A stretch of DNA of 64,000 nt from Gottfriedia luciferensis (GCF_001712755.1 NZ_MDKC01000013.1:124001-188000), one strand, 5' to 3'; shown: positions 54,305 through 64,000, counted from the first letter of the stretch. Made by a program: numbers and translations. Notes: generated from the letters alone by a model not told the origin.

Positions 54305-54682
54305 TTGGGAAGTAAATTACTTATAGTAGACGACCAGTACGGAATTCGTTTGCTTTTACACGAAATTTTCAAAAAAGAAGGCTATGAGGTATTTCAGGCA
54401 GCTAATGGTTTTCAAGCAATTGATATTGTAGTGAAGGATTGTCCCGACTTAGTTATTCTTGATATGAAAATACCAGGTATGGACGGAGTGGAGATTCTAA
54501 AGCGAATCAAAGAAATTAATAAAGATATTAAAGTTATTTTGATGACGGCTTATGGTGAACTCGATATTATTGAAGAAGCTAAAAAATTAGGAGCACTACA
54601 ATATTTTCCAAAACCATTTGATATTGATGAAATTAAAAAGGTTGTTAGAGAACATACTTCACAACCACAATCTCAGCAGTAA
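54305..54682 (+). CDS. spo0F: Sporulation phosphorelay response regulator Spo0F
   Basis: A single-domain receiver of 125 residues, the second messenger of the sporulation phosphorelay (KinA-E to Spo0F to Spo0B to Spo0A). Opening [19 protein letters not shown] supplies the acidic pair, Asp53 in [16 protein letters not shown] is the phosphorylation site, and TAYGEL and [10 protein letters not shown] supply the Thr and Lys. TTG 54305 is chosen, eight bases after AAAGGTGG; the GTG at 54293 lies within that site. Monocistronic, with a SigH promoter and a terminator. Confidence 0.97.
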   Translation: MGSKLLIVDDQYGIRLLLHEIFKKEGYEVFQAANGFQAIDIVVKDCPDLVILDMKIPGMDGVEILKRIKEINKDIKVILMTAYGELDIIEEAKKLGALQYFPKPFDIDEIKKVVREHTSQPQSQQ

Positions 54683-54685
54683 AAT

Positions 54686-54720
54686 AGCAGATGGGTAGCG
54701 GACCATCTGCTTTTATTTTT
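54686..54720 (+). terminator. Terminator of spo0F
   Basis: AGCAGATGG / CCATCTGCT stem and TTTATTTTT. Confidence 0.9.
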
Positions 54721-54730
54721 ACCCATTAAC

Positions 54731-54744
54731 TGAAAGCGTTTTCG
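54731..54744 (+). promoter_or_regulatory. cre-like site upstream of fbaA
   Basis: TGAAAGCGTTTTCG fits the cre consensus at 13 of 14 positions. It lies 233 bases before fbaA. The rest of the spo0F-fbaA gap (294 bases) shows a TATAAT at about 54874 but no well-spaced -35. Confidence 0.5.
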
Positions 54745-54976
54745 GAAATAGCCGATAAAACCGTTAGAAACAATGTTTAATTGTCTAAAATGTTACGATA
54801 ATACGAACATTAGATGATATTTGTTGTGTTTTCATTTCATTTTTTGTATTCTTATGTTGTGATATAAATACCTTATAATTTACATAATAAAGAACACTTT
54901 GTAGCATTATATTCTTGTTAGTAAAATTATGGGTGCAGATTAATTTTCATAAAAGAGTATATAAGGAGGGCTTAAA

Positions 54977-55831
54977 ATGCCTTTAGTATCTATGACTGAA
55001 ATGCTTAATAAAGCAAAAGAAGGTAAATACGCTGTTGGTCAATACAATATTAATAACTTAGAGTGGACTTTTGCTATTCTTACTGCAGCTGAAAAAGAAC
55101 AATCACCTGTAATTCTTGGTGTTTCTGAAGGTGCAGCTAAATACATGGGTGGATTTAATACTGTTGTAAAGATGGTAGAAGGTTTATTAATTGATTTAAA
55201 AATTACTGTACCTGTAGCAATTCATCTTGATCACGGTTCAAGCTTCGAAGCATGTAAAGCTGCAATCGACGCTGGATTTACTTCAGTTATGATTGATGCT
55301 TCTCACGATCCATTTGAGCAAAACGTTGAAACAACTAAAAAAGTTGTAGACTACGCTCACTCTCATGGTGTATCTGTAGAAGCTGAATTAGGAACTGTTG
55401 GTGGACAAGAAGATCACGTTGTTGGAGACATTATTTATGCTGACCCAGCAGAGTGTAAAGAACTAGTTGAGCGTACTGGCATTGATTGCTTAGCTCCAGC
55501 TTTAGGTTCTGTTCATGGACCATACAAAGGTGAACCGAAATTAGGTTTCGACGAAATGGAACAAATCGGTAACGAGACGAACGTACCATTAGTTTTACAC
55601 GGTGGAACTGGAATCCCAACTGAACAAATTCAAAAAGCAATCGCTCGTGGAACTGCAAAAATTAACGTAAACACTGAGAACCAAATTGCTTTCAATAAAG
55701 CTGTTCGTGAATTTGTTGCAAATGATCAAAAACAATACGATCCACGTAAAGTTCTTGGACCAGGTCGCGAAGCAATTATCGCAACAGTGGCTGGCAAAAT
55801 CCGTGAGTTCGGTACTAGCAACAAAGCATAA
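54977..55831 (+). CDS. fbaA: Class II fructose-bisphosphate aldolase
   Basis: A zinc-dependent aldolase of 284 residues that splits fructose-1,6-bisphosphate in glycolysis and works backward in gluconeogenesis. Motifs: [45 protein letters not shown] (zinc histidine and catalytic aspartate), [30 protein letters not shown] and [12 protein letters not shown]. Same length class as B. subtilis FbaA. GGAGGGC precedes ATG. The transaldolase gene that follows in B. subtilis is missing here; murZ comes next after 440 bases. Confidence 0.97.
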   Translation: MPLVSMTEMLNKAKEGKYAVGQYNINNLEWTFAILTAAEKEQSPVILGVSEGAAKYMGGFNTVVKMVEGLLIDLKITVPVAIHLDHGSSFEACKAAIDAGFTSVMIDASHDPFEQNVETTKKVVDYAHSHGVSVEAELGTVGGQEDHVVGDIIYADPAECKELVERTGIDCLAPALGSVHGPYKGEPKLGFDEMEQIGNETNVPLVLHGGTGIPTEQIQKAIARGTAKINVNTENQIAFNKAVREFVANDQKQYDPRKVLGPGREAIIATVAGKIREFGTSNKA

Positions 55832-55879
55832 TATTTTAAGTTTTTTAGCTTAAAATATGATATATTATAATAAATTAAA

Positions 55880-55914
55880 GCCGTCTAAATTATGTTTAGA
55901 CGGTTTTCTTGTTT
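55880..55914 (+). terminator. Terminator of fbaA
   Basis: CCGTCTAAA / TTTAGACGG stem with a five-base loop and TTTTCTTGTTT. Confidence 0.9.
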
Positions 55915-56163
55915 AACAAAGCCATTTTTAGCAATAAAATTAACTGTTTTTTCATTTAGACTTGAAGATATAAGATAATAATGATTAGAATTAGTTTAGG
56001 TCTAGTTTAAGAATTTACCAAATATCTATTTCTACTTTATTCGCTAATCAAAATTCATTTAAAGGTTTTACTCAATTTTTATTGAATTTCAAGATATTGT
56101 AAATAACAAAACCGAAGCAAAAGTCTTTACATTAGACTGTAGCTCTCGTATAAACTAAGATTA

Positions 56164-56247
56164 GAGAAGTAGAATTTTGGAGAAAATAGGTAGAAACTAT
56201 TCGACAGTTGAGAAGTTTAAAAACTATACTTCTCTACTATTTTCTTC
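56164..56247 (+). other. murZ leader with mutually exclusive hairpins
   Basis: Part of the 440-bp gap 55832-56271. AGAGAAGTA (56164-56172) can pair with TACTTCTCT (56228-56236). The latter can instead pair with GAGAAGT (56211-56217), giving a small hairpin followed by TACTATTTTCTT. GAGAAAATAG (56181-56190) also nearly complements CTATTTTCTT (56238-56247). No gene is seen in the gap. Confidence 0.4.
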
Positions 56248-56271
56248 TGCTCATTTAGAAGGGAGTATACT

Positions 56272-57570
56272 ATGGAAAAGCTTGTATTAGAAGGCGGTAT
56301 ACCTTTAAAAGGGACAATTCGTGTTAGCGGTGCCAAAAATAGTGCAGTGGCTTTAATCCCAGCAACTATCTTAGCAAGCTCACCTGTAACACTTGAAGGA
56401 GTTCCTTCTATTTCAGATGTTCAAACACTATGTGACCTTTTAGAGGAAATAGGTGGACAAGTAGAAGTATCTGATGAAAAAATAATGATTGATCCAACAA
56501 ATATGGTTGCAATGCCACTTCCAAGTGGGAAGGTAAAAAAATTGCGAGCGTCTTATTATTTAATGGGTGCAATGTTAGGTAGATTTAAGCAAGCGGTTAT
56601 AGGCTTACCAGGAGGCTGTTACCTTGGACCAAGACCTATTGATCAACATATAAAAGGTTTTGAAGCATTAGGTGCAAAAGTAACAAATGAGCAAGGTGCA
56701 ATTTATTTAAGGGCAGAAGAACTAAAAGGTGCACGTATATACTTAGATGTAGTAAGTGTTGGTGCAACGATTAATATCATGTTAGCAGCGGTTTTAGCAA
56801 ATGGTAGAACTGTTATTGAAAACGCTGCAAAAGAGCCTGAGATTGTCGATGTAGCTACTTTATTAACAAGTATGGGTGCTAAAATTAAAGGTGCTGGTAC
56901 AGATGTAATTCGAATTGATGGAGTAGAATCACTATCTGGCTGCACACATACAATTATCCCTGATCGCATTGAAGCAGGAACTTATACAATATTAGCTGCT
57001 GCAACTGTGCAAGAAGGGGACAAGGTTATTGTTGATAATGTTATTCCACACCATTTGGAATCACTTATTGCGAAAATGAGAGAAATGAATATAGATATTG
57101 ATACGAATGACGATCAAATTATCGTTTCAGGATCAAATAAAGAACTAAAATCAGTAGATATCAAAACTTTAGTTTATCCAGGGTTTCCAACTGACCTACA
57201 GCAGCCGTTTTCTGTGCTGTTAACGAAAGCAAATGGGACAGCCGTTATTACTGATACAATATATGGTGCAAGATTTAAGCATATTGATGAGCTTAGAAGA
57301 ATGAGTGCAACGATTAAAGTCGAAGGTAGTACGGCTATTATTTCCGGCCCTTCACAGTTACAAGGCGGCCGTGTAAAGGCAAGTGATTTACGTGCTGGAG
57401 CAGCTTTAGTTATAGCAGGCTTGATTGCAGAAGGTAAAACAGAACTAACTGGATTAGAGCATGTTGACAGAGGATATGAGGATTTAGTTGAAAAGCTTTT
57501 AGGATTAGGAGCTAATGTTTGGCGTGTTCAGCTAACCAAGCAAGAAGTTGAACAATTAAAAAATGCGTAA
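56272..57570 (+). CDS. murZ: UDP-GlcNAc enolpyruvyl transferase, second paralogue
   Basis: The 432-residue MurA-family enzyme catalyses the first committed step of peptidoglycan synthesis, transferring enolpyruvate to UDP-GlcNAc. The N-terminal [22 protein letters not shown] and Cys116 in [20 protein letters not shown], the fosfomycin-reactive residue, are intact. [17 protein letters not shown] and [15 protein letters not shown] close the fold. Position after fbaA and before glpX-rho identifies it with B. subtilis murAB (murZ), not the main murAA. GAAGGGAG precedes ATG. Confidence 0.95.
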   Translation: MEKLVLEGGIPLKGTIRVSGAKNSAVALIPATILASSPVTLEGVPSISDVQTLCDLLEEIGGQVEVSDEKIMIDPTNMVAMPLPSGKVKKLRASYYLMGAMLGRFKQAVIGLPGGCYLGPRPIDQHIKGFEALGAKVTNEQGAIYLRAEELKGARIYLDVVSVGATINIMLAAVLANGRTVIENAAKEPEIVDVATLLTSMGAKIKGAGTDVIRIDGVESLSGCTHTIIPDRIEAGTYTILAAATVQEGDKVIVDNVIPHHLESLIAKMREMNIDIDTNDDQIIVSGSNKELKSVDIKTLVYPGFPTDLQQPFSVLLTKANGTAVITDTIYGARFKHIDELRRMSATIKVEGSTAIISGPSQLQGGRVKASDLRAGAALVIAGLIAEGKTELTGLEHVDRGYEDLVEKLLGLGANVWRVQLTKQEVEQLKNA

Positions 57571-57637
57571 AATTGGGTGTTTACATACTCATAACATAAT
57601 TAGATAGTTTTCATTTACATCAAAGGGGGAGTTTGGA

Positions 57638-58603
57638 ATGGAAAGAAGTTTATCAATGGAGTTAGTACGTGTTACTGAGGCAGCAGCACTAGCATCTGCA
57701 AAATGGATGGGTTTAGGTAAAAAGGATGAAGCAGATGATGCTGCTACAACAGCAATGCGTGACGTATTTGATACGATTCCTATGAAGGGAACAGTTGTAA
57801 TTGGAGAAGGGGAAATGGACGAGGCTCCAATGCTTTATATCGGTGAAAAACTTGGGAATGGATATGGTCCAAGAGTGGACGTAGCAGTTGACCCACTTGA
57901 AGGTACAAATATCGTGGCATCTGGTGGATGGAATGCTTTAGCAGTTATTGCAATTGCTGACCATGGCAATTTATTGCATGCTCCTGATATGTACATGGAG
58001 AAACTTGCAGTAGGACCTGAAGCGGTTGGTAAAGTTGATATCAATGCATCTGTTCTTGATAACTTAACAGCTGTAGCAAAAGCAAAAGGAAAAAATATTA
58101 ATGAAGTTGTTGCAACAGTATTAAATAGAGAACGCCATGCGAAATTAATTGAAGAAATTCGCTCAGCAGGTGCTCGAATTAAACTGATCAACGATGGTGA
58201 TGTTGCGGGTGCAATTAACACAGCTTTTGATCACACAGGTGTTGATATTTTATTTGGAAGCGGTGGAGCGCCAGAAGGAGTTATCGCTGCAGTTGCTTTA
58301 AAATGCTTAGGTGGAGAACTTCAAGGGAAGTTATTACCTCAAAATGAAGAAGAGATCGAACGTTGCAAACGCATGGGTATAGAAGATCCAAACCGTATAT
58401 TATATATGGACGATTTAGTTAAGGGTGACGATGCAATTTTTGCTGCTACTGGTGTAACTGATGGAGAATTACTAAAAGGTGTACAATACAAAGGGAATGT
58501 AGGTTCTACGCAATCATTAGTTATGCGTGCTAAATCAGGAACTGTTCGTTTTGTAGATGGACGTCACAGCCTAAACAAAAAACCAAACCTAGTTATAAAA
58601 TAA
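57638..58603 (+). CDS. glpX: Class II fructose-1,6-bisphosphatase GlpX
   Basis: A 321-residue GlpX-type phosphatase hydrolysing fructose-1,6-bisphosphate in gluconeogenesis. Metal and substrate motifs are [15 protein letters not shown] near residue 57 and [17 protein letters not shown] near residue 87, then [13 protein letters not shown] and [32 protein letters not shown] stands before ATG. It opposes the glycolytic direction of nearby fbaA chemistry; both lie at the same locus as in B. subtilis (ywjI). Ends at a terminator. Confidence 0.95.
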   Translation: MERSLSMELVRVTEAAALASAKWMGLGKKDEADDAATTAMRDVFDTIPMKGTVVIGEGEMDEAPMLYIGEKLGNGYGPRVDVAVDPLEGTNIVASGGWNALAVIAIADHGNLLHAPDMYMEKLAVGPEAVGKVDINASVLDNLTAVAKAKGKNINEVVATVLNRERHAKLIEEIRSAGARIKLINDGDVAGAINTAFDHTGVDILFGSGGAPEGVIAAVALKCLGGELQGKLLPQNEEEIERCKRMGIEDPNRILYMDDLVKGDDAIFAATGVTDGELLKGVQYKGNVGSTQSLVMRAKSGTVRFVDGRHSLNKKPNLVIK

Positions 58604-58958
58604 TCAATCCGTAAAAAAGCTTGGTTTTGATGAGGGTTAATAATGATTCAAAATTCTTTGTTAACGAAATCGGAACCTAGATATTAATTTAGTAAAATAA
58701 TGACTCTTTCCTTTATTTACCAAGAGGAAGAGTCATTAAATAGTTTAGTCGAAAAATAGTTGGCATAAAAAACTCTTTCGAATTATAATCTCAATAGATA
58801 GTAAACCTATTAATTCTAATTACTTAGAATATTTTTAGGGGAAAAGGTTACACTAAAGAGTAATACTTTATGTAAGTTTCCTTCAAAAAACCTTCTAAAT
58901 AACCTTCCGAATTAAGAAAACCCTAATTTGAACGAATAAAAGTAAAGAGTGGTGTTAT
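58604..58958. other. Intergenic region between glpX and rho
   Basis: 355 bases. A clear glpX terminator lies at 58699-58745. The remaining 210 bases before rho are A+T rich with no open frame or strong hairpin; the rho promoter must lie here but is not recognisable with confidence. Confidence 0.5.
58699..58745 (+). terminator. Terminator of glpX
   Basis: AATGACTCTTTCC / GGAAGAGTCATT stem with a 14-base loop and A/T-rich tail AAATAGTTT. Confidence 0.75.
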
Positions 58959-60233
58959 ATGAGTTTAACAATCTCTGCATTAGAAAACATGAAATTAAAA
59001 GATTTGTATGAACACGCGAAGGTAATGAAAATTTCGTATTACAGCAAATTAACGAAAAAAGAACTTATTTTTGCAATCCTTAAAGCGCAAGCTGAAAAAG
59101 ATGGATTAATGTTCATGGAAGGTGTACTAGAAATTATCCCATCAGAAGGATATGGATTCTTACGTCCAATTAATTATTCACCTAGTTCAGAAGATATTTA
59201 TATTTCTGCATCTCAAATTCGTCGTTTTGATATGCGAAATGGTGATAAGGTTTCTGGAAAAGTACGCCCACCGAAGGAAAATGAAAGATACTTTGGTCTA
59301 CTTCAAGTAGAAGCAGTCAATGGAGATGATCCTGAGAATGCTAAAGAACGAGTTCACTTCCCGGGATTAACTGCATTATATCCAAATAGACAAATGAAGC
59401 TTGAAACATCTCCTGCTAAGTTTTCTACAAGAATTATTGATATGATCTCCCCAGTAGGATTTGGTCAACGTGGTTTAATTGTTGCCCCTCCAAAAGCCGG
59501 TAAGACAGAGTTATTAAAAGAAATTGCAAATAGCATCACGACAAATCACCCAGAAGCTGAACTAATTGTATTGCTAATTGATGAGCGACCAGAAGAGGTA
59601 ACGGACATTGAACGTTCTGTAAAAGGAGATGTTGTAAGTTCGACTTTCGACGAAACTCCTGATAGTCATATTAAGGTTGCTGAACTAGTATTAGAGCGCG
59701 CTATGAGACTAGTAGAGCACAAGAAAGATGTAATTATTTTAATGGATAGTATTACTAGGCTTGCTCGTGCGTATAATTTAGTTATTCCACCAAGTGGTCG
59801 TACGTTATCAGGTGGTATTGATCCTGCTGCATTCCATAGACCAAAAAGATTCTTTGGTGCTGCACGTAATATCGAAGAAGGTGGAAGTTTAACGATTTTA
59901 GCAACTGCTCTAATCGACACTGGCTCACGTATGGATGATGTTATTTATGAGGAGTTCAAAGGTACTGGTAATATGGAGCTTCACTTAGATCGTTCATTAG
60001 CTGAACGTCGTATCTTCCCTGCAATTGACATTCGTCGTTCTGGAACACGTAAAGAAGATCTATTAATACCAAAAGATCATCTGGACAAGCTATGGTTAAT
60101 GCGAAAAACTATGTCTGATATCCCAGACTTTGTTGAACGTTATTTCAGAATGCTTCGTCAAACGAAAACAAATGAAGATTTCTTCAATACGATGACTGAA
60201 GAAAGTAGAAAAACGCCTGTATCTAATAAATAA
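58959..60233 (+). CDS. rho: Transcription termination factor Rho
   Basis: A hexameric RNA helicase of 424 residues. The N-terminal SAP-like helix bundle ([13 protein letters not shown]) and the cold-shock RNA-binding fold ([16 protein letters not shown]) are followed by the RecA-type motor with Walker [16 protein letters not shown], Walker [18 protein letters not shown] and the Q-loop region [24 protein letters not shown]. It lacks the long insertion of actinobacterial Rho. The ATG follows AAAGAGTGG. rpmE2 lies downstream, as in B. subtilis rho-rpmE order. Confidence 0.97.
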   Translation: MSLTISALENMKLKDLYEHAKVMKISYYSKLTKKELIFAILKAQAEKDGLMFMEGVLEIIPSEGYGFLRPINYSPSSEDIYISASQIRRFDMRNGDKVSGKVRPPKENERYFGLLQVEAVNGDDPENAKERVHFPGLTALYPNRQMKLETSPAKFSTRIIDMISPVGFGQRGLIVAPPKAGKTELLKEIANSITTNHPEAELIVLLIDERPEEVTDIERSVKGDVVSSTFDETPDSHIKVAELVLERAMRLVEHKKDVIILMDSITRLARAYNLVIPPSGRTLSGGIDPAAFHRPKRFFGAARNIEEGGSLTILATALIDTGSRMDDVIYEEFKGTGNMELHLDRSLAERRIFPAIDIRRSGTRKEDLLIPKDHLDKLWLMRKTMSDIPDFVERYFRMLRQTKTNEDFFNTMTEESRKTPVSNK

Positions 60234-60397
60234 AATAGATGGAAGATATAAGCAATCTGAAAGAGAAATAGTGGGTTGCATTCTCCCGGGTTAGTTGCTA
60301 TAATTTCATTTGTATGTGAAATGTAAACTATGTGGTATACACATGGTTTCTTATAACTCTGATTTCAAGGATTTCAGGGCGGAAGGAGATGAAAAAC

Positions 60398-60643
60398 ATG
60401 AAAGCGAATATTCATCCTAATTACAAGAAAGTAGTGTTTATGGATATTAACACTGGTTTCAAATTCTTAAGCGGATCAACAAAATATTCTAACGAAACAA
60501 TCGAATGGGAAGATGGCGAAACTTACCCTCTAATCAAAGTTGAGGTTTCTTCTGATTCTCACCCATTCTACACTGGACGTCAGAAATTTGCTAACGCTGC
60601 AGGACGTGTTGAACGTTTCAACAAAAAATACGGCCTTAAGTAA
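60398..60643 (+). CDS. rpmE2: 50S ribosomal protein L31, zinc-free type B
   Basis: An 81-residue L31 with the type B sequence [38 protein letters not shown] and [20 protein letters not shown]. It has no cysteine at all, so it is the zinc-independent form. In B. subtilis this locus holds the zinc-binding rpmE, whereas the type B paralogue (ytiA) lies elsewhere under Zur. The start ATG 60398 has GGAAGGAG nine bases before it; ATG 60332 is upstream with no ribosome site. No Zur-box is visible in front. Confidence 0.95.
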   Translation: MKANIHPNYKKVVFMDINTGFKFLSGSTKYSNETIEWEDGETYPLIKVEVSSDSHPFYTGRQKFANAAGRVERFNKKYGLK

Positions 60644-60651
60644 TATTGATG

Positions 60652-60690
60652 AAAAGCAGGCGAGTTATTGCTACTTTGCCTGCTTTTTTT
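60652..60690 (+). terminator. Terminator of rpmE2
   Basis: AAAAGCAGGC / GCCTGCTTTT stem with T7. Confidence 0.9.
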
Positions 60691-60852
60691 ACGCATTTAT
60701 AGTCAAATAACATATAAGTCTAATTCAATTTAGTGAATTTTTATATAAATACTCAAGATACTTACACGAATTATAAATAGTGCTGAATTAACCAGCGTTT
60801 AAAATAAATAATAAAATAGTCTTTGTACTGATATAGAAAGGTGAGACACATA

Positions 60853-61467
60853 ATGTTCTTTATGATGAAAAAAAATGGTTGGATTGAAATGATTTGCGGA
60901 AGTATGTTTTCTGGAAAATCAGAGGAACTAATTCGCCGTGTTCGTCGTACGCAGTTTGCTAAGCAAAGCTGTGTTACATTCAAGCCATCAATTGATAATC
61001 GATACAGTGAAGTAGAAGTGGTGTCTCACACAGGTATGAAAGTACCTGCTTATGCAGTAACACACTCATCACATATACTTAAATACGTTACAGAAGAAGT
61101 TGAAGTAGTTGCAATTGACGAGATTCAATTCTTTGACGATGAAATAGTTATGGTAGTTCAGCAACTTGCTAACTCTGGGAAACGTGTGATTTGTGCAGGT
61201 TTAGACCAGGATTTTAGAGGCTTACCATTTGGTAAAGTGCCTGAAATATTATCAATTGCAGAACATGTAACGAAATTAAACGCAGTTTGCGCTTCATGCG
61301 GATCACCTGCAAGTAGAACACAAAGATTAATAAATGGTAAACCAGCTTTATTTGAAGACCCTATTATTTTAGTAGGAGCATCTGAATCATACGAACCAAG
61401 ATGTCGTCACTGTCACGAAGTACCAACGAAAACAATTCAACGAGCACTTCAAAGTCAGAACGATTAA
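60853..61467 (+). CDS. tdk: Thymidine kinase
   Basis: A 204-residue type II thymidine kinase for dTMP salvage. P-loop [17 protein letters not shown] is near residue 18, the Walker B-like [12 protein letters not shown] near 90, and the lasso [12 protein letters not shown] provides zinc ligands together with CASCG (near 145). ATG 60853 is used, following AAAGGTGAG; GTG 60841 lies in that site. Downstream is a structured spacer and prfA, the same order as B. subtilis. Confidence 0.96.
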   Translation: MFFMMKKNGWIEMICGSMFSGKSEELIRRVRRTQFAKQSCVTFKPSIDNRYSEVEVVSHTGMKVPAYAVTHSSHILKYVTEEVEVVAIDEIQFFDDEIVMVVQQLANSGKRVICAGLDQDFRGLPFGKVPEILSIAEHVTKLNAVCASCGSPASRTQRLINGKPALFEDPIILVGASESYEPRCRHCHEVPTKTIQRALQSQND

Positions 61468-61518
61468 TTTTACTGTAGGTTGAAAATTAGCTATTAAGAC
61501 CATATACTAAGAAATGTG

Positions 61519-61613
61519 GAGAAAGCTCGCCCAGCTCTGACTGAGATATGATCGAAGAGCTAGCTTTCGGAACTGAAGAATAATAATTGTGGATAAAGTG
61601 CTATACGCGCTTT
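61519..61613 (+). other. Structured spacer between tdk and prfA
   Basis: GAAAGCT (61521-61527) pairs with AGCTTTC (61562-61568) and, nested, AGCTCT (61533-61538) with AGAGCT (61556-61561). A second small hairpin AAAGTGC / GCGCTTT lies at 61595-61613. No reading frame and no known riboswitch recognised. These precede the tdk-prfA terminator. Confidence 0.45.
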
Positions 61614-61634
61614 TACCTTAGAATTTAGAATTAA

Positions 61635-61660
61635 AGAAGCGATTTAGAATCGCTTTTTTC
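61635..61660 (+). terminator. Terminator between tdk and prfA
   Basis: AAGCGATT / AATCGCTT stem with a three-base loop and T6, 38 bases before the prfA start. Confidence 0.85.
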
Positions 61661-61697
61661 GATATATATTTAAGACGAAAATGTCGAGGTGAAAATT

Positions 61698-62765
61698 ATG
61701 TTTGATCGATTACAAGCTGTAGAGGATCGCTATGATAGATTAAACGATTTACTTAGTGACCCGGAAATTATAAACGATTCAAAAAAGTTACGTGAATACT
61801 CAAAAGAACAATCAGACATACAAGAAACGGTTGATGTATACCGTCAATACAAATCAGTTAAAGAGCAAATTAAAGATGCAAAAGCTATGCTTGAAGAGAA
61901 GCTTGATGCTGATATGCGCGAAATGGTTAAAGAAGAATTAAATGATTTAGAAAACGAATCAAAGGATCTAGAAGAACGTTTAAAAATCCTTTTAATTCCT
62001 AAAGATCCTAACGATGATAAAAACGTTATCGTTGAGATTCGTGGTGCTGCGGGCGGAGACGAAGCTGCATTATTTGCTGCTACGTTATATCGTATGTACA
62101 GCCGTTTTGCTGAGGTTAACGGATGGAAAACAGAAATCATTGAAGGTAACTATACAGAGCTAGGTGGCTTTAAAGAGGTTATCTTTATGATAAATGGTAA
62201 AGGTGCATATTCAAAACTAAAATTTGAAAATGGTGCACACCGTGTTCAACGTGTTCCTGAAACAGAATCAGGTGGACGAATTCATACTTCAACTGCAACA
62301 GTAGCAGTTTTACCAGAAGCTGAAGAAGTTGAAATTGAAATTCACGAAAAAGATATTCGTGTAGATACATTTGCTTCAAGTGGTCCTGGTGGTCAATCAG
62401 TAAATACAACGATGTCTGCAGTGCGTTTAACTCATATTCCAACAAATACTGTTGTATCATGTCAGGATGAAAAATCACAAATTAAGAATAAAGAAAAAGC
62501 GATGAAGGTTCTTCGCGCTAGGGTTTATGATAAATTCCAAAGAGAAGTACAAGCAGAATACGATCAAAATCGTAAGCAAGCTGTAGGTACAGGTGACCGT
62601 TCTGAACGTATCCGTACTTATAACTACCCACAAAACCGTGTAACTGACCACCGAATTGGATTAACAATTCAAAAGCTTGATCAAATCGTTGAAGGTAAAA
62701 TCGACGAAATTATTAATGCGTTAATTATGGATGATCAAGCAAAACGCATGGAACAAAGTCAATAA
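61698..62765 (+). CDS. prfA: Peptide chain release factor 1
   Basis: The 355-residue RF1 reads UAA and UAG and triggers peptide release. An N-terminal helical domain precedes the anticodon-like tripeptide segment around [20 protein letters not shown], and GGQ is at residues 231-233 in [13 protein letters not shown], whose glutamine is methylated by the next gene's product. ATG 61698 after GAGGTGA; GTG 61689 lies in that site. The stop overlaps the prmC start (TAATG), so they are translationally coupled. Confidence 0.97.
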   Translation: MFDRLQAVEDRYDRLNDLLSDPEIINDSKKLREYSKEQSDIQETVDVYRQYKSVKEQIKDAKAMLEEKLDADMREMVKEELNDLENESKDLEERLKILLIPKDPNDDKNVIVEIRGAAGGDEAALFAATLYRMYSRFAEVNGWKTEIIEGNYTELGGFKEVIFMINGKGAYSKLKFENGAHRVQRVPETESGGRIHTSTATVAVLPEAEEVEIEIHEKDIRVDTFASSGPGGQSVNTTMSAVRLTHIPTNTVVSCQDEKSQIKNKEKAMKVLRARVYDKFQREVQAEYDQNRKQAVGTGDRSERIRTYNYPQNRVTDHRIGLTIQKLDQIVEGKIDEIINALIMDDQAKRMEQSQ

Positions 62766-63625
62766 TGACAACAAAAATATATGAAGCCCTAAAATGGGCT
62801 TCTTCTTTTTTACAAGAACATGGTCGTGATGAAAATGTGGGTGAAATTGTATTAAAACATCTTTTGGACTACAATCGAACAGAATTATTGCTGAATATGA
62901 GAGAAGACTTAGAAGAGAATGATTGGATGCAGTTTCAAGAATTGGTTCACAAGCACGTTAAGGGCCAACCAATCCAGTATTTAATAGGATATGAATACTT
63001 TTATGGCCGAAAGTTCTTCGTTAATGAAGAAGTACTAATTCCAAGACCAGAAACAGAGGAGTTAGTGGAAGGTGTATTGCATCGTATTCAAAAGCATTGG
63101 AAGAATACAGAACAACTTGAACTAGTAGATGTAGGTACAGGTAGTGGGGCGATTGCAATCTCACTTGCGCTTGAAAATAAACAATTAACAGTTCATACAG
63201 TCGATATTGCAGAAGAATCTATTCAAGTCGCTAAACGAAATGCGCAAGAGTTACAGGCAAATGTCCACTTTATTCACAATGATTTACTGAATTACTTTAT
63301 TGAAGAAAACAAGAAAGTTGATATTGTTGTATCAAATCCGCCGTATATTCCGCATGAGGATTGGTTGGGTTTAGATGAAGTAGTTAAGGATCATGAACCA
63401 TACCGTGCTTTAGTAGGCGGCGAAGATGGTCTAGAATTTTACCGCCGTTTTGCAAATGACTTACCTCAAGTATTAAAAGAAAAATCATTGGTTGCATTTG
63501 AAGTAGGTGTCAATCAAGGTGAACAGGTTGCAGACATTTTAAGGAAAGCTTATCCGAATTCAAATGTTGAAGTTGTTTTTGATATAAATGGAAAAGACCG
63601 TATGGTTTATATGGTAAATGGCTAA
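62765..63625 (+). CDS. prmC: Release factor glutamine methyltransferase
   Basis: A 286-residue SAM-dependent N5-glutamine methyltransferase that modifies the GGQ glutamine of RF1 and RF2. The N-terminal helical substrate domain (about residues 1-80) has QPIQYLIGYEYFYGRKFFV, the SAM site reads VDVGTGSGAIAISLAL near 122, and the catalytic NPPY is residues 191-194 in VVSNPPYIPHEDW. It starts one base inside the prfA stop. Ends at a terminator. Confidence 0.96.
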   Translation: MTTKIYEALKWASSFLQEHGRDENVGEIVLKHLLDYNRTELLLNMREDLEENDWMQFQELVHKHVKGQPIQYLIGYEYFYGRKFFVNEEVLIPRPETEELVEGVLHRIQKHWKNTEQLELVDVGTGSGAIAISLALENKQLTVHTVDIAEESIQVAKRNAQELQANVHFIHNDLLNYFIEENKKVDIVVSNPPYIPHEDWLGLDEVVKDHEPYRALVGGEDGLEFYRRFANDLPQVLKEKSLVAFEVGVNQGEQVADILRKAYPNSNVEVVFDINGKDRMVYMVNG

Positions 63626-63635
63626 TTTAAATAGT

Positions 63636-63688
63636 GAATCGTAATGATATTGACTAGAAAAAGTCCATGTATTACGATTCTTTTTTTT
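63636..63688 (+). terminator. Terminator of prfA-prmC
   Basis: GAATCGTAAT / ATTACGATTC stem with a long loop and T8. Confidence 0.85.
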
Positions 63689-63762
63689 GTGTTAAAGTTG
63701 TAAAAGATGAGGAAAATTTCAATCAAGAAAAAACAAAAACATTACGAAAGAAGATAGTTAGA

Positions 63763-64000
63763 ATGAAAAAGTTTAAAGGTTGGATTGTATTTAATGGTCA
63801 TATTACAGCTACAAAATTTACTGAACTTTTCGAATGGTTACAAGATACAGCAATCGCAAAAGGAATAGACGTTTCCTTAGTTAAACATTATGAACTAATC
63901 CCAGTAATTGAAAAGGGTCAAGCAATTTTAAAAGGGAAATTCGCGAATGAGAGACCTGATTTTGTAATTTTTTGGGACAAGGATGTTCATTTAGCAAGGC
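63763..64000 (+). CDS. RimK-like ATP-grasp protein, partial
   Basis: An ATG at 63763 opens a frame that runs to the window edge (79 codons visible). It reads MKKFKGWIVFNGHITATKFT, then LFEWLQDTAIAKGIDVSLVK and RPDFVIFWDKDVHLAR, which resembles the N-terminal pre-ATP-grasp domain of RimK-type alpha-L-glutamate or amino-acid ligases (GW-x-x-NG start, FVxFWDKDxxLA). The ATP-binding core is outside the window, so the substrate cannot be told. The upstream ribosome site (GAAAGAAGA) is weak. Confidence 0.75.
   Translation, partial: MKKFKGWIVFNGHITATKFTELFEWLQDTAIAKGIDVSLVKHYELIPVIEKGQAILKGKFANERPDFVIFWDKDVHLAR

Noticed and set aside
60300-60397. Zur box before rpmE2
   Set aside because: I looked for an AAATCGTAAT-N-ATTACGATTT-like palindrome and found none.

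Overview
The window is chromosomal DNA of a low-GC, endospore-forming Firmicute of the family Bacillaceae. Evidence: A+T-rich sequence, AGGAGG-type ribosome binding sites with frequent TTG/GTG starts, spore genes (gerQ, cwlJ, rsfA, pbpG, spo0F), and a gene order that follows the Bacillus subtilis ung-to-prmC region (ung, ywdI, ywdK, cwlJ-gerQ, hemQ, pta, lipL, rsfA, ywfO, ywhB-D, pbpG, speE-speB, ywiB-argS, uvsE-clsB, fadF-acdA, rpoE, pyrG, ywjG, spo0F, fbaA, murZ, glpX, rho, rpmE, tdk, prfA, prmC). The species cannot be fixed from the sequence alone. No rRNA, tRNA, complete insertion sequence, prophage or CRISPR was seen.

Layout. 1-13.2 kb is the least conserved part: an edge-truncated secreted L,D-transpeptidase with Ig-like repeats, topB, a siroheme-pathway dehydrogenase, PTS EIIA-Glc, an acyltransferase, an ABC-2 exporter pair, a YhgE/Pip membrane protein, a GT2 glycosyltransferase and a YeiH-type transporter. 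13.2-28.8 kb is the syntenic backbone: uracil repair, spore germination, coproheme decarboxylation, acetate/acetyl-CoA, lipoyl transfer, forespore regulation, nucleotide hydrolysis and polyamine synthesis. 28.9-33.0 kb is a variable insert: a Fur-controlled PepSY membrane protein, an array of eight 52-bp hairpin-forming tandem repeats, and a MerR/MFS pair. 33.2-38.9 kb holds ywiB-argS and then a stress-sigma module (secreted DUF5667 protein, sigI, rsgI) with a SigI-like promoter. 39.2-51.6 kb holds a dispersed repeat, uvsE-clsB, and a fatty/branched-chain acyl-CoA catabolic block (fadF, thiolase, acdA, fused icmF) with FadR- and CcpA-type sites. 51-64 kb is core housekeeping: rpoE, pyrG with a CTP-sensing leader, spo0F with a SigH promoter, fbaA, murZ, glpX, rho, a zinc-free L31, tdk, prfA-prmC, and an ATP-grasp gene cut by the window end.

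Most interesting signals: (1) the 52-bp repeat array, whose 11-bp arms can pair in two registers; (2) the DUF5667-SigI-RsgI module, in which RsgI lacks the Asn-Pro pair at its expected self-cleavage position and shares a His/Asn/Gln-rich tail with the secreted protein; (3) a dispersed structured repeat in three copies, two of which abut a terminator; (4) regulatory elements readable at base level (pyrG reiterative-initiation attenuator, FadR box, Fur box, cre sites, SigG and SigH promoters).

Start codons were reassigned where a Shine-Dalgarno sequence clearly pointed to an internal start; each such entry says so. All functional calls rest on motif and family recognition by eye, with no database search.
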